Origin: Acanthochlamys bracteata
Taxonomy: Eukaryota > Streptophyta > Magnoliopsida > Pandanales > Velloziaceae
Direction: 5' to 3'
Assembly (NCBI GenBank): GCA_019914995.1
Contig: CM034126.1
Location: forward strand, 11,723,001 to 11,787,000
DNA length: 64,000 nucleotides
The notes under the pieces were generated by a model, which saw only the letters and a program-made list of their open reading frames with translations, searched no databases and was not told the origin of the DNA. Positions 26,201-37,225 of this stretch are shown here, one piece after another. Position 1 is the stretch's first letter; each line of letters begins with the position of its first letter. A program made the position numbers and the translations under genes.

Positions 26201-27214
26201 GAGAGGTATTTATACATCTGATGATCATTATCTAGTAACACGTGTAAGATGATACAATGTTCAAATCATTTACAGATGAAAGTTATCATTCATACAATGT
26301 ACTAGGTTACATGGTAGCTTACCATCTCAAAAGTGTTTTTCTGTTCTAGATTGTCATCAATGTTGGATTCTCCCAGTTTTGGCACTTATTGTTTGTAATA
26401 TACTTGCATAATAGTAATTATGAGGTATTTTTTGTGGTCCTAACGGCAATTACCTATAATTATTACTTAGGTTGATGATTATGCACTCATTTTTTATGAT
26501 GCAGATAAGATTTCGTAGAGGCCTTCCTCCAGGTGACGGGGTCTTATTTTATCCAGGTGAAGTCTTTTCCCGTTCGCATGAGCCAGTTGCTTCAGCCAGG
26601 CTTGAGCGTGTGCTTAGTGGCCTCCAGGTATAATCAAAATGAGTTACCCTGTGCTAGATTGTTCATTTAATGCAAGATGCCTTATACTGGATGATTAGAG
26701 GAAAGATCAAAATATCAAAGTTTGCCAATGAGTTTGTGGCATGTTAACATATGCTAAATATATTTTCTTTCTCATAATAGCATCAAGAGTCGAGACAAAC
26801 ATTGAAAATTTGGTCTTTCGAAAGGCTTCTTAAACATTTTGAGGACCGCATATGATTGCATCAAGTCCTGGTCTAAATTTAGCATGTTGTGAATGTTTGA
26901 ATGTAACATCTTGTTGCTTATATCTCCTACTTATGGAGGAAAATCATAAATTATTTTTCTTGCCTGACGCTCATAATAGTTGACACTAGCCAATTGCTTG
27001 TCAATATCGATGTTTTTATCTCAACTTAATGGTCCCCATTCTGTCTCAGGACATTGAATACTTGAAGCTTTATTCTTCAAGATATGGTAGGGAACAGGGG
27101 CTCGCTCTTCTGGAGAAGAGTGGCGTATATCTTGGTCCAGATCGTTACACACTTGAACACATGCCGATCGATGTGATGCGTGGAGAAATCTACAGGACTT
27201 GTTCTCAATCCTGA
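17245..27214 (+). CDS. DUF4091 / GH123-like protein
   Basis: A conserved plant protein with a C-terminal DUF4091 domain, related to the catalytic domain of GH123 glycosidases; its plant substrate is not known to me. Sixteen exons join in phase: 17245-17257, 17743-17951, 19840-19976, 20061-20171, 20295-20396, 20519-20627, 20714-20914, 21272-21440, 21546-21624, 21712-21805, 21995-22091, 22622-22715, 24949-25021, 26032-26205, 26505-26627 and 27050-27214, giving 649 residues. Residues 407-408 are the Asp-Glu of YLWDEP, in the position of the acidic pair used by bacterial GH123 enzymes. Other landmarks are SPFFCRWGDGMR, HLGMRGTQHRAVMWR, GFLYWGANCYEKS and the C-terminal YTLEHMPIDVMRGEIYRTC. No signal peptide or membrane segment is evident. 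The tiny first exon (MDNQ) is the least certain part. Intron 7 has U12-type signals, and intron 12 (2.2 kb) contains repeats. No frame breaks were seen. Confidence 0.93.
20915..21271 (+). other. U12-type (minor spliceosome) intron 7 of the DUF4091 gene
   Basis: The donor reads GTATCCTTT, a full match to the U12 5' splice-site consensus. Near the 3' end, TAGCTTGAC (consensus TTCCTTRAY) places a branch adenosine about 11 bases before the final AG. The 3' end, TGAAAATAAG, has no pyrimidine tract, as expected for this class. The obvious alternative, the TTTTTTCTAG acceptor at 21255, would bring an immediate in-frame TGA, while 21272 restores the protein as G-ISETVIEDR. Confidence 0.75.
23290..23760. 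other. Possible organelle-derived insert in intron 12
   Basis: This stretch looks richer in GC and more complex than the surrounding AT-rich intron, with wording typical of plant mitochondrial intergenic DNA (for example TTCGACAAGCTTATAGC and TCTTTCATAAGCTG). It has no recognisable gene. The assignment rests on impression of composition and style only and could be wrong. Confidence 0.3.
23928..24456 (+). mobile_element. Interspersed repeat with short terminal inverted repeats, copy 1
   Basis: The element starts ATGAAGCACG and ends CGTGCTTCAT, a perfect 10 bp inverted pair, and is rich in TGGACACG and GTGTCC words. It lies in intron 12 of the DUF4091 gene. A diverged copy occurs at 40911-41337 in the opposite orientation. 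It carries no coding capacity. Confidence 0.65.
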
Positions 27215-27716
27215 TGTAAAAAGTCTCGCCTGTAAGAGGCATTTATTTGGTTCAATCTGATTGGACAGGTATACTGCTAGCAATTATTTTGGTGATTGCA
27301 TGTGATGTTTTTGATAAGGCTACTTCAAGAGTGAGCATATACATTTCCATCATCAAAGTGAGCAGGCCATGGGTTTAATACAGTTGTTCTCATTCAGATT
27401 AGAACTGATGCCGTTGATTTTTTCTAGATTTATCAACTCCTGTCTCTGATAAATTCTGATGCTCTGGTGGAGCATTGTTCTTATTAGCAATTAATAGGTG
27501 ATCCCTTTCGATTCTTTGATTGTCTTTTCCAGAGCTGCCTGGGTTATTCTGTACTAATCTGAATGGTGAGGACCTTTGTTATCTCTCTATGCGGAGGTTT
27601 GTGCAGTGGAGATCCATCTCCTCTGTACATTTTTTATTTATGCTGTGAAAACAAGACCAGCAGCAAGTGGTGCAGTAGTGTTCCAACCCTTAATTTCATA
27701 TTTTATTTGTCAAGAT
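27215..27716. other. 3' flank of the DUF4091 gene
   Basis: This is 3' UTR and spacer; no gene is visible. It ends at the target duplication of the hAT-like element. Confidence 0.5.
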
Positions 27717-28555
27717 TAAGGGTGGCAATATATGATCCGATCCGAAATATTATTCAAAATTGATCGATTTAATCAGGATTAGGATTAAAAAATTTGATCC
27801 GTATAAATATACGGGTTGGTTTAGGACTGAATGAATTTTATCGATCCGAATTAATCCGAAATTGATCCATCAATTTGAATTATCATATCTTGAAAGAATA
27901 ATATTTAATTTTTTTTCGTATATTAAAATATTAGCAATAAAAATAATCGATAATAGTAATTTATTTATTATTAAATTATATGATATTTATAATTAATTGT
28001 TATTTTTATGCATTAATAAAATAGTGTAAGATAAGAATTATAATATTATCGAAAATATTACTATGTAGATGTTTTGGTAATGACGAATTTAAATTTTGAA
28101 TAAAAATTTTTAACAAAATTTTGTTAGATAGTTATAGTTATCAAAATTTTTTATCGAAATTATAGTATATATTTATAATTATAAAATTTTAACTGTCATC
28201 ATATATTTTCAAAAAATAAAAATAAAAGTTTTATTGGATATTTTAAAGATCGATAAAGATATTAAAAAACACATATTTTGACGGTATTTATTATATTTCG
28301 TCACTAAAAATATCATGCATTTTTATTACAACTGATTTTATAATTTCGTTGAATTTTAAAAATATAAAATTAAAATTAATAATTTTAATTATTAAATAAA
28401 TCGATTCGAATTTGATTTAATTATTAATAAATTAAATTAAAATTAGATAATTTTGATTCGTATAAATTTATAAATTAAATTAGAGTTAAATAAATTTGAC
28501 TCAATTTAAATATATCAATTTAAAATTAATCTACGAATTCAAATTATCACACCTA
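27717..28555. mobile_element. Non-autonomous hAT-like element
   Basis: An 839 bp AT-rich element begins TAAGGGTGGCAA and ends TTATCACACCTA (reverse complement TAGGTGTGATAA, 8 of 12 matching). It is flanked by 8 bp GTCAAGAT and GTCAAGAA, a 7 of 8 target duplication of the length used by hAT transposons. It contains subterminal GATCCGAA-type words and no transposase. Confidence 0.7.
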
Positions 28556-29231
28556 GTCAAGAAGCGTCTTGTGTAGGAATCATTGGAAGCAGTTGGAACC
28601 AATTATCAAAGAATCAGAGTTTTGTTGCAAGGTATGTGAGTTGGTTCTTTAATTGTGTAGTTGCTTGTGTTGCCATTATCTTTGTACTCCCAAGATCTAC
28701 CTTTCTGGGTTTCTTTTCATTGTCTAATTTTACGTGATAAAAAAGTCTTCTCTTTCTTTCTTGCATGACTGATTTCACAAACTCTGCATCACGAATAATG
28801 ATATTTTCATACTTATTTTTGTCCGATAATTATGTTGAACTATGAACGTTTTTGTTAATCTAGTGAGAAGTAGATTTTTAAACGTTGCACTAGTTTTATA
28901 AAATGGATTAGTCTACCTTTAGTTTTTAAAGTTAACGTAAAGTAATGACAGGTGGATCCGATATTCCGTCTGATAGAGAGCGTTTAAAAATATTTTTAAA
29001 ATAATTTTTTAAATAAAATAAAATTTTATAATATATAATTAAAATTTTGAATTTTTAAATAAATTTTATAAAAGTATAAAAACTTAATAAAAGTCAAATA
29101 AAATAAAATTTTTGAAATTGAACGACAACGCCGATTAAAACACAATCATCTTTTTCTCTCGAGAAAGAAAAAAACACGACACGTAATCATCATATATAAT
29201 ACAGTGAAGAAAAAGAAGTTCAAAGTACATC

Positions 29232-29486
29232 GGGCTGTTTGGTAGATGTTTATAAAATAAAATTTTTCTAAAATAAAAAATATTTTTATTTTTTTTAAAA
29301 ATAAATTATATTTTTTATTTTTAAAAAAATAATAAATATATATAATAAAAAGATTTTATTTCGTAAAAATTTTTTATATTTTTAAAATTTTAAATAAATT
29401 TTTTATATATTTATAAAATATATATTAAAAAATATAAAATAAAAAATTATAAAAAAATGTCGAAGAAAAGTAATCTCAAATACCCC
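29232..29486 (+). mobile_element. AT-rich MITE-like element, copy 1
   Basis: The ends GGGCTGTTTGG and CAAATACCCC form imperfect inverted repeats around an almost pure A/T core. The core matches 36419-36613 in opposite orientation, including the ATAAAATTTTTCTAAAATAA block and the distal TATTAAAAAATATAAAA block. No coding capacity. Confidence 0.55.
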
Positions 29487-30162
29487 ATCAAAAGCAGAGG
29501 GAGATCTCTTGGACATCATCATACGTGTATAAGAAAAAGTTTTTATTAGTATGCTGATTTAAAAAACAGCTATAAAAAGGAACACAAAGATTAAACTAAT
29601 CGCAAGTCCACTGAATCATTAGAGACAACAGAACCTATTACATCAATCAAATTATTCACAATCGACAATGTTATATTGTGTTTTTGATAGTTAATAATTC
29701 ATGGCCGCTGAGGCGCTGACCATAATTATGCAGTTCTTTATCTAGGAACTATTATATAATATGCGTACGACATGTTCGGCTTAATTCAATCCTTCAAATA
29801 TATATCATTAATTTCATATTTAGAAACGATGTAGAGAGCAAACGCGGAGAGTTACGAAGCACTTGGATATATAAATAAATTATGGTGACGGTTTATCTAG
29901 TGATATTATATTACAAGGGAACTGAAATATAAAATGAACTTGCAGTAATCTTTTTGATTAATATGTGAAATCCCATCTTATCTTTATATATAAACACAAG
30001 ATGTGCTCGTCTTTTGTCTTTAACTAAGCACTCGTTATAAACTAATCCAAATGACTGCTTAAGACAAGCTAAGTATAATTAAGTTGATTAAACTTAAGGT
30101 AAACAACTTCTAATTTCAAGGGTAAGTGAAATAACTACATATTTCTTATTATATTTATTACG

Positions 30163-30166
<4 letters not shown>

Positions 30167-30193
<27 letters not shown>
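30167..30193. repeat. (TA)n microsatellite
   Basis: About 13 uninterrupted TA units, followed by TTATTATTA. Confidence 0.95.
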
Positions 30194-30197
<4 letters not shown>

Positions 30198-30812
30198 ATT
30201 AACTAAGTATTAATTATTTTTAAAGAGTTGGGAAGCATTGGTCAAAAGGCGTGGTAATGGATGGAAAAACCTGCCGGCTTTTTGGTTGTATTCACTTGTT
30301 TTTTTTTTATATTTCTTTCTTTCTTTCCGTGTAAACTCTGCAATTATCTTCTTTTTTTTTTTTTGACAGAAAAGGACCAACGTTTTATAAAATGGATTTT
30401 AGAAGGCGTAAATAGTTAACAGATAAGCCTAACAAACGGGCTTGTATGGCAAATTTTGGATCTTCTCATGTCTGCGGTACGATTTATGTGGGCCCATTTC
30501 AACAGAGACTCTTCCATACAATTTACTTACAAAACTACCCCATGTGGATTGACTCCAGAATGCAAAAGGTCACCATCTTTGTTTCACAAAAAGACTGTAT
30601 TAGCCTTGATCGAGAAAGTGCGTATATCGACCTTAAGTGATTTAAAAATTAAAAATTACTTTTAAAATAAAACTAACAAAAGTCCATATTATATTATAAA
30701 TTATAGTTAATATGAATTTGGATAGTACTTTAATTTTAGTTATATTAGGAAATAAATTTAAAATACAGTAACAAATTATTATTACAAACAACTTTCATAC
30801 TACCTTAAAATA

Positions 30813-30822
30813 ACACGTGTCC
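30813..30822. promoter_or_regulatory. G-box / ABRE-like site
   Basis: ACACGTGTCC, containing the CACGTG core bound by bZIP and bHLH factors, lies about 730 bp upstream of the IDD start codon. Function is unproven; one such core can occur by chance. Confidence 0.3.
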
Positions 30823-31549
30823 TTTAATTGGATGGCTGATAAGCTTATTATGTAAGATTAATGAAGCGTTCTGGTCCAACAGAAACACAAAAAAGACATT
30901 CTAAACCCTTTTTAACAAAAGAAATTCAATTTTAATGAATTTGTATTCAGACCACAGAGAAGAAGGGAACGGTGGACCTACGCGCTACACGACGAAAGAA
31001 AGACGCCGCCGCTCAGCTAGCGCAACCTACAGTATACTTAAAATGCAACGTGGACGGCTTTGATCTTTCCACGTAGCAATCAACCCCTTTCTTTTGCTTT
31101 TACCATGGTTCATATTTCTTTTTTGTTGAACTTAAATATTTTTCTCACTCTCGTATTCTGCGTTTCTTCCCCTCCTTCCTCTGCTCTCTCCGGTTAACTC
31201 AGCAAGTCGACACCGGTTGATTTAATCTTTGCTCAGTTGCTTTATTTGTCGACCGTTGATCGATTGGGACGTTAACGGATAGGTTGATGGCGGAGTTTGG
31301 GTTTGTAGTGAGTTAACTTTCGATTTCTGGATCGAAGATGACCGGAACGATCGGTTTAGCTGGTAGACGGTGCTTGAAACAGCTATTTTCCGGTAAGCGT
31401 TAGCGAGTTAACTCGATTAAATCGTTCATGCTGGCAGTTGGAGTCGCGATATATAACCCGGACTGGTAGCTCGTTAGCTACCCAAGCTTTATCTCTCTCA
31501 CCTTACATTACAGTATCTTAGCTCTCCTTTCTCTTTCTAAACGTTTCGA

Positions 31550-33949
31550 ATGGAGAGCTCGTCGGCGATGACCTTATCTAACTCTGCCTCTGGTGAAGTT
31601 AGCGTCTCTTCTTCGGGTCAACAACCCCCGGCCCCGCCGCCACCCCAGCAGCAAGCTCCGGCATCTCCTACTGTTAAGAAAAAGCGGAATCTCCCCGGCA
31701 TGCCAGGTTTTAATTAATCAATCAATCAATGTTTATAATGAATAATTGAAGTTTGGAATGGAGTTTTGTTGATTTTAAAATTTTAATCATTCTTTTGATC
31801 GACCATGTAGATCCGGACGCGGAGGTGATAGCCCTGTCGCCAAAGACTTTACTGGCGACGAACAGGTTCGTCTGCGAGATATGCAACAAGGGATTTCAGC
31901 GAGACCAGAACCTTCAACTTCACCGAAGAGGACACAATCTTCCATGGAAGCTTCGACAGAGGAACGGGAAGGAACCGAGGAAGCGTGTCTACGTTTGCCC
32001 GGAAGCAAGTTGTGTACACCATGATCCTTCCCGTGCACTCGGTGACCTCACCGGCATCAAGAAACACTTCTGTCGGAAACATGGCGAAAAGAAGTGGAAG
32101 TGCGAGAAATGTTCGAAGAATTACGCAGTTCAGTCTGACTGGAAAGCTCATTCGAAAACCTGTGGCACTCGCGAGTACCGCTGCGATTGCGGGACTCTCT
32201 TCTCCAGGCAAGCCGATGATAATCTGTTCCATTTCTTCCTCAATTGCTTCAAATTATGTTGTAGTTTTTTTTTAATGATTGCTCTGTTTTCGTTTAGAAG
32301 TTTTGTTTGTGTTTGAATTGCAGGAAAGATAGCTTCATAACACACAGGGCCTTCTGCGACGCGCTAGCAGAGGAAAGTGCCAAAACGAAGGTTGTCACTA
32401 CAGTGCCCGCGTCTTCGCCAGCAACGGTAGAGAACAAGGAAATAGCAGCGGTAACTTCAACAGTGTCGGCCAAAACTGTCGGTTCTACACCGTCAGCTGC
32501 AGTTGCTACAGTTCCAATCCCGCAAGCGGCCACAGCGCCGGAAAACAAAGGTTCTTTTCCAAAACTGATACATTGATTTGTTTTTGTTGTTGTTTTTCTT
32601 CCGTTGTGTTGTTTGTTTATAAAACATCGAAGAGTTTAAGAGTTCTCCGTACAGATTTGTCAGTCATGTCGGGACCTTTTCCTTCTCTTCCGATGTCTAA
32701 TTCAAAATGACAAAAACTCCAATATGTTATTAGATTAGAAGTTTAAAAAAATTAAAAAGAAACGATAAGAAAGAAGACAATGAACAGTGTTGATAAGAAT
32801 TGTTTACAATTGAAAGACTTTGTCATGTGCAGAAGAAGTTAAAGAAATGTTCTTTTCTTATTGAAACTCAATCAATTGTCGCTTTCCCATTCACCAAATG
32901 ACTGATATGTTGCTCGATGGATCTATTTCCAACTTTTACCATGTTGCAATAAAAAAATCTTTCTCAGATACTAGCTAAGCTAGCGATCCTCCACACATTT
33001 CCATCCATCATTGCACTTTTCTTATTATTAGTGATCCGCTCCGTTTGATGATCGTTGCAGTTTTCTTTGTTTTAGTTAATTCCATCCATAAGCATACAAG
33101 TGTTTATCTGTGGTGTTTTGCAATACAGAGCCAGAGACAACTGCCGGGCTCCTGCAATACGTTTCTCCACCGCCACCACCTTCAATGGCTATCAATAGTT
33201 GTGCACCAACAAGCAGTAGCAGCAACAGAAGCACAAGCACCAGTACTGCTGGCAGTCTCTTCGCTAGCTTCTTCGCATCCCCAGCTCCAGCTCCGACTCA
33301 GTCCAGTTCCTTCTCTGACCTCATAGACGCAATGAGCCGCTCAAACCCAGGACTGGCCACAGAGCCGCCTTCCCTATGCTTGTCATCAAATGGTCCAACT
33401 GTCACATTGTTCGCCCCGCCACCAACCGAGCGAAGGCAATTTGCTGCAGTGCCTCCCCCATTGCCCCGCATGTCTGCAACTGCTCTATTGCAAAAGGCCG
33501 CGCAGATGGGAGCTAGTTCCAGCAATTCATCACTGCTGAGAGGGGTTGGTCTAGCACCAACTAGCACTTCCAGCAATCAGGAAAGTCTGCAGCAGGATAA
33601 CAGTAGTTTGCAGTGGCACAATCCCCCACCGCAATTCAAGCCTGAACCCCCATTGTTGTCTGCTGGGCTTGGACTCGGACTCGCTTATGATAGTGGTAAT
33701 GCTGCTGTTTTGACTGACTTGGTGATGGCACCGTCATTGTTCGTGCCAAAGCCATCCACATTGGACTTTCTTGGATTAGGCATTGGTCCGACTGGTTCGA
33801 CTAACACCGGACTCTCTGCTCTGATCACCACAATGGGCAGTGGACTCAACGCGGCCACACCATCAGCCAGCCTTCTAAATGGGGACAGCTCGCCTGGGAA
33901 GGCATGGGATAACTCAGATAGGAAACCCAGAAGCCCAGCCATTCTATGA
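31550..33949 (+). CDS. IDD: INDETERMINATE DOMAIN C2H2 zinc-finger transcription factor (IDD1/IDD2 type)
   Basis: IDD proteins are nuclear DNA-binding regulators that work with GRAS/DELLA partners in seed maturation, gibberellin response and root patterning. Four exons join in phase: 31550-31706, 31811-32207, 32324-32550 and 33129-33949, giving 533 residues. A basic KKKRN nuclear signal lies near 46-50. Finger 1 uses C74, C77, H90 and H94. Finger 2 uses C115, C120, H138 and H143. Fingers 3 and 4 are C2HC types (C150, C153, H166, C170; C177, C179, H192, C196). The rest is Ser/Thr/Pro rich, with the conserved MSATALLQKAAQMG and TLDFLGLG motifs; the latter is the DFLG motif used in corepressor/GRAS contacts. 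The short N-terminus with GEVSVSSSG resembles IDD1/ENHYDROUS and IDD2/GAF1. The intron after F-S-R uses a GC donor. A PP2C relic follows, as at the Arabidopsis IDD1 locus. Confidence 0.95.
32208..32323 (+). other. GC-AG intron 2 of the IDD gene
   Basis: The donor is AG|GCAAGC and the acceptor TTGCAG|GAAAG. Only this pair joins the zinc-finger frame as LFSRKDSFITH. GC donors are a known minority class spliced by the major spliceosome, usually with a strong AG|GCAAG context, as here. Confidence 0.85.
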
Positions 33950-34143
33950 TGCAGTTCAATGAATCTGTTAGCAAAAGCAGAGTATTTCCAAACAAGCCAA
34001 CTTTTCGATCAAATCTTTTATTGGAGAATCTGGAGGCGATCTTCCATTGTCGTAAAGGTTAGCTACTCTAGATGATTATATTGGAGCCTCTTTCTTCTTG
34101 GAATCTATTTACCCTTTCAGTCTTTGTTTACATTTTTTGTTTA

Positions 34144-34332
34144 GCTTCAGGGTCTGTCAAATATTTTTACTAAAGTATTACATTACCCCTGTGCATTTTA
34201 GAAGCTTCTCATGGAGAGTAGGCAGATAGCTTTGTATTCAGCTTCAGGGTCTGTCAAATATTTTTGCTAAAGTATTACATTACCCCGGGCATTTTAGAAG
34301 CTTCTAATGGGGAGTAGATAGATAGCTTTGTT
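34144..34332 (+). repeat. Tandem duplication downstream of the IDD coding region
   Basis: Two adjacent copies, 97 bp apart, start GCTTCAGGGTCTGTCAAATA (34144 and 34241) and both end near AGATAGCTTTGT. They differ at a handful of positions, so the event is recent. It probably lies in the 3' UTR. Confidence 0.9.
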
Positions 34333-35388
34333 TTGTTTTGTTGTGTTTCTTCATTAACTGAGAGCTTAAGATAGATAGACAAAAGGATCAAAACCCACGT
34401 TGGGTTGTATAGAGTTCATGGACGCAGATTAATGTGTCAGAAAAAAGGGCCATGTTAGCTTGCTTCATAAGTTATGGTAAGAGAGTCCTGCTCAACATGA
34501 TGCATTCATTCAAATTTTTTTAGTAAGGCTATTGATTTGTTGGTGTGAACTCATCATGGCACGCTCAACGATGCTCATTTCTTTAACTTTTTTTTATAAC
34601 TGATGATGCAGGCTAAAAGGGGACCGTGACTGGTTGTGGTAATTAGGGATGAGATTCACGAAGTTGGTATTGTTATGAGGTAGAGAGAGAGTCGTGCTAG
34701 GACTTAGGAGGGTAGTTTCTGAAACGTGTTCTGAATTCTGATAACTTTGGGTGAGATGCTGTTAAATGAAGTACTTTAATCTGATTTGCACAGTGGTCTG
34801 GTGGTGCGCTCCACCAATGCGCCAATCATAGTAATAGAAGGAAGAAGAATTGGCTTAAAGTCATAGCCAGCTATCATCAGCACAGGATTTCCCCATGTAC
34901 CAAAGGAGGTTGGTCCATTATTCACGTATAGTTTTGTTTCTCACGTGACGTTGGCTTGCTGAATGTTATGGCTGGATTTTTCCGGTTAGTTGAATTAATT
35001 ATATAGTCTTAAGGTAGTTGGATTTGTAGGAAGATTTAGCAATAGATTTTAGAAGAAAAAACGCAGTTTGAGTATTTGAGTCACTCTTAGTTAGTGTTTT
35101 AATAACATAAAATTGAATTTTTTTCGAAAGTTGGTTTTCTAAAGTGAAATACGGTAAAAAGTAAAAATTCAATAGAATAAATATTGAAGTTATAATTGAT
35201 ATACGTAAAATAAATTTTAACATAAAATTTTGATGAAATAAAATTTAGAGTAAAAATAAAAGTAGAATTAATAGCGTTAATTGAAGTGCGTGAAGTATTA
35301 AATTTTAAATTTTATATAAAGTAAGTGGGAGTTATCCAAATATGTTTTAAGTTTCGAAGAAAGGTCTTCAGAGTGGGTATTTGCACTT

Positions 35389-35646
35389 GGGGCGTGTTTT
35401 AAATATTTTGAGTCTTAAATAGTTTTTATGTCTTAATTACATTAAAAATTTAAAATTTTATTTTTATATGTAGAACTTCAGTTTTAATTTTTATTTATAT
35501 ATTTTTTAATATAATTATATTTTTAATTTTTAAAACTTATTGAAACACAAATATTAAACTTCACTTTCATTTTATTTTTTAAAAAATTTTATTTTTTATT
35601 TTTTATTTTTACGAAACTCAGTTATAGATATTTAAAACACGTTCTT
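35389..35646 (+). mobile_element. AT-rich MITE-like element with GTGTTTTAAATAT ends
   Basis: The left end GGGGCGTGTTTTAAATAT and right end ATATTTAAAACACGTTC are inverted copies around a roughly 258 bp A/T-rich body. A shorter relative may lie at 62962-63176. No open frame. Confidence 0.6.
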
Positions 35647-36418
35647 GTTATTTTACTTGTCATAGATTGATTTTTAAAAAAAAATTATGAAATAAAATTT
35701 TTAAATATAAATTGTTGGAAAATAAATTCGTGAATACAATTGTAAAAATAAATAAACTTTTGGGGAAGTAAGTGACTTTTGAATACGCTTTCTGTCAAAT
35801 GAATAAACTCTTTTTTTGGAGGAAATTAATAGTGTACTCAAATGCTCCAATTCTTTCTATATCTAATTCCTTCCCAAATTTAAAGAACACATTCCGTAAC
35901 TAATTTTTGTTTGGGGCTATTCACTACACCGTTTTAGAAAAGACCTGTGTCTTATGAAAATAGCGGCTGTGGTCGTTATTACTGCTTGAGCATTGCCAGT
36001 AATTTAAATTACGTCTCTAGAAAATATTTCAAACAAACAACAAACAGGATAGTGCGATCACGGAATAAGCCTTAGCTAAATGAGTAAAAAAAAAATCATA
36101 AATCGTATTATACTAGAACTTCGGATAAACATCACAAAGTTCGTAAACACCTTTTAACAAAACAATTCGCAAGCCATAAAAATAAAATTAATCACGATTG
36201 AAGCCTTCCAGAAAAACTGGTTATCATTTCTCTATTTATACCCACCATCACGAATTTCTGTTGTCTTACAAATATATATAGATCTTCGGTCATTTTTCTT
36301 GGCCGTACTTCCAAAATTTTGTTCATATTTTGAAATAAATTTAAAGTTTGTTCACAGAAAAAACACTTCTGAAAACGTCTGGACACGAACTGTAGGACGT
36401 TGATTCAGTTTTTCTCTA

Positions 36419-36613
36419 ACATTTTTTTTAATTTTTAATTTTATATTTTTTAATATATATTTTATAAATATTTAAAAAATTTATTTAAAAATTAAGTAGT
36501 GTAAAAAAATTTTACATAATAAAATTTTTTTATTATATATTTTTATTTTTTTAAAAAATAAAAATATTTTTTATTTTAGAAAAATTTTATTTTATAAGTA
36601 ATTTTAAACGCAC
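36419..36613 (-). mobile_element. AT-rich MITE-like element, copy 2
   Basis: Reverse-complement relative of the element at 29232-29486; both internal A/T blocks are shared in the same order. Its outer ends are less clear than those of copy 1. Confidence 0.5.
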
Positions 36614-37225
36614 ACTTATCACTTATCATGATCTCTCTGTTTGAGCTGATGCGTCGTAGTATGCTTGTCGTCTATTGACCCCTTTGGGATATATCCTGTT
36701 TTTATTGCACTGTCCTTAGAAAATCGTAATCACCTATTTCACTTAACGTTGCAAGTTTCTGTCATCGCTTCTTTGAAACAAAACAAGCTTTTTCTAGGCT
36801 AGATGGGCTTACCTTGACGTAGCACAAACTTAAACGGGCTGTATCCTTAACTTGTTCGTCTTCAGAACCATGTCGCATGCATCATTGTACTCTACATTCT
36901 CGCGAGAGTCCAGAGCTCAAATGAAAGCAATCACTGAAATCTCGCTGAAGTTTTCTTCTGTTTCGTTTTAATTCTTCTCCGCGAGATTCAAACTCTGTTC
37001 TTCGATTCTGTATAATTTTCATTACTTTATCAATCTAAGCTAGATAAATTGATTATTTTCTTCGAGAGAGAAAGGCGAACAGATTGTTCTTCTCCAGGCA
37101 AAAAATCATCCCCAATCTCTTATCCAATCACGCCGGTGACGTTTCGTTTCGATATTCAGGTTCTCTCCGTGGTCTAGTTCCTATTCTATCAATTTCTACC
37201 TTCAGTAGTGAATTTAGTTCCTTTC

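Larger units (their letters stand above)
28556..31549. other. Intergenic region upstream of the IDD gene
   Basis: It holds an AT-rich patch (28960-29110), a MITE-like element (29232-29486), a TA microsatellite and, from about 31000, the GC-richer promoter and leader of the IDD gene. Short frames near 30450-30660 look like chance. Confidence 0.5.
33950..37225. other. IDD 3' UTR and intergenic region
   Basis: Holds the tandem duplication, two MITE-like elements (35389-35646 and 36419-36613) and AT-rich spacer. From about 36880 there is GC-richer sequence that looks like the old promoter and leader of the PP2C relic. No other gene is seen. Confidence 0.5.

Noticed and set aside
31753..31810. 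ATG at 31753 as start of the IDD protein
   Set aside because: It lies in intron 1. Exon 1 at 31550 supplies the KKKRNLPGMP segment expected before DPDAEV.
31849..32232. Minus-strand 127-codon frame
   Set aside because: Antisense of the conserved IDD zinc-finger exon.
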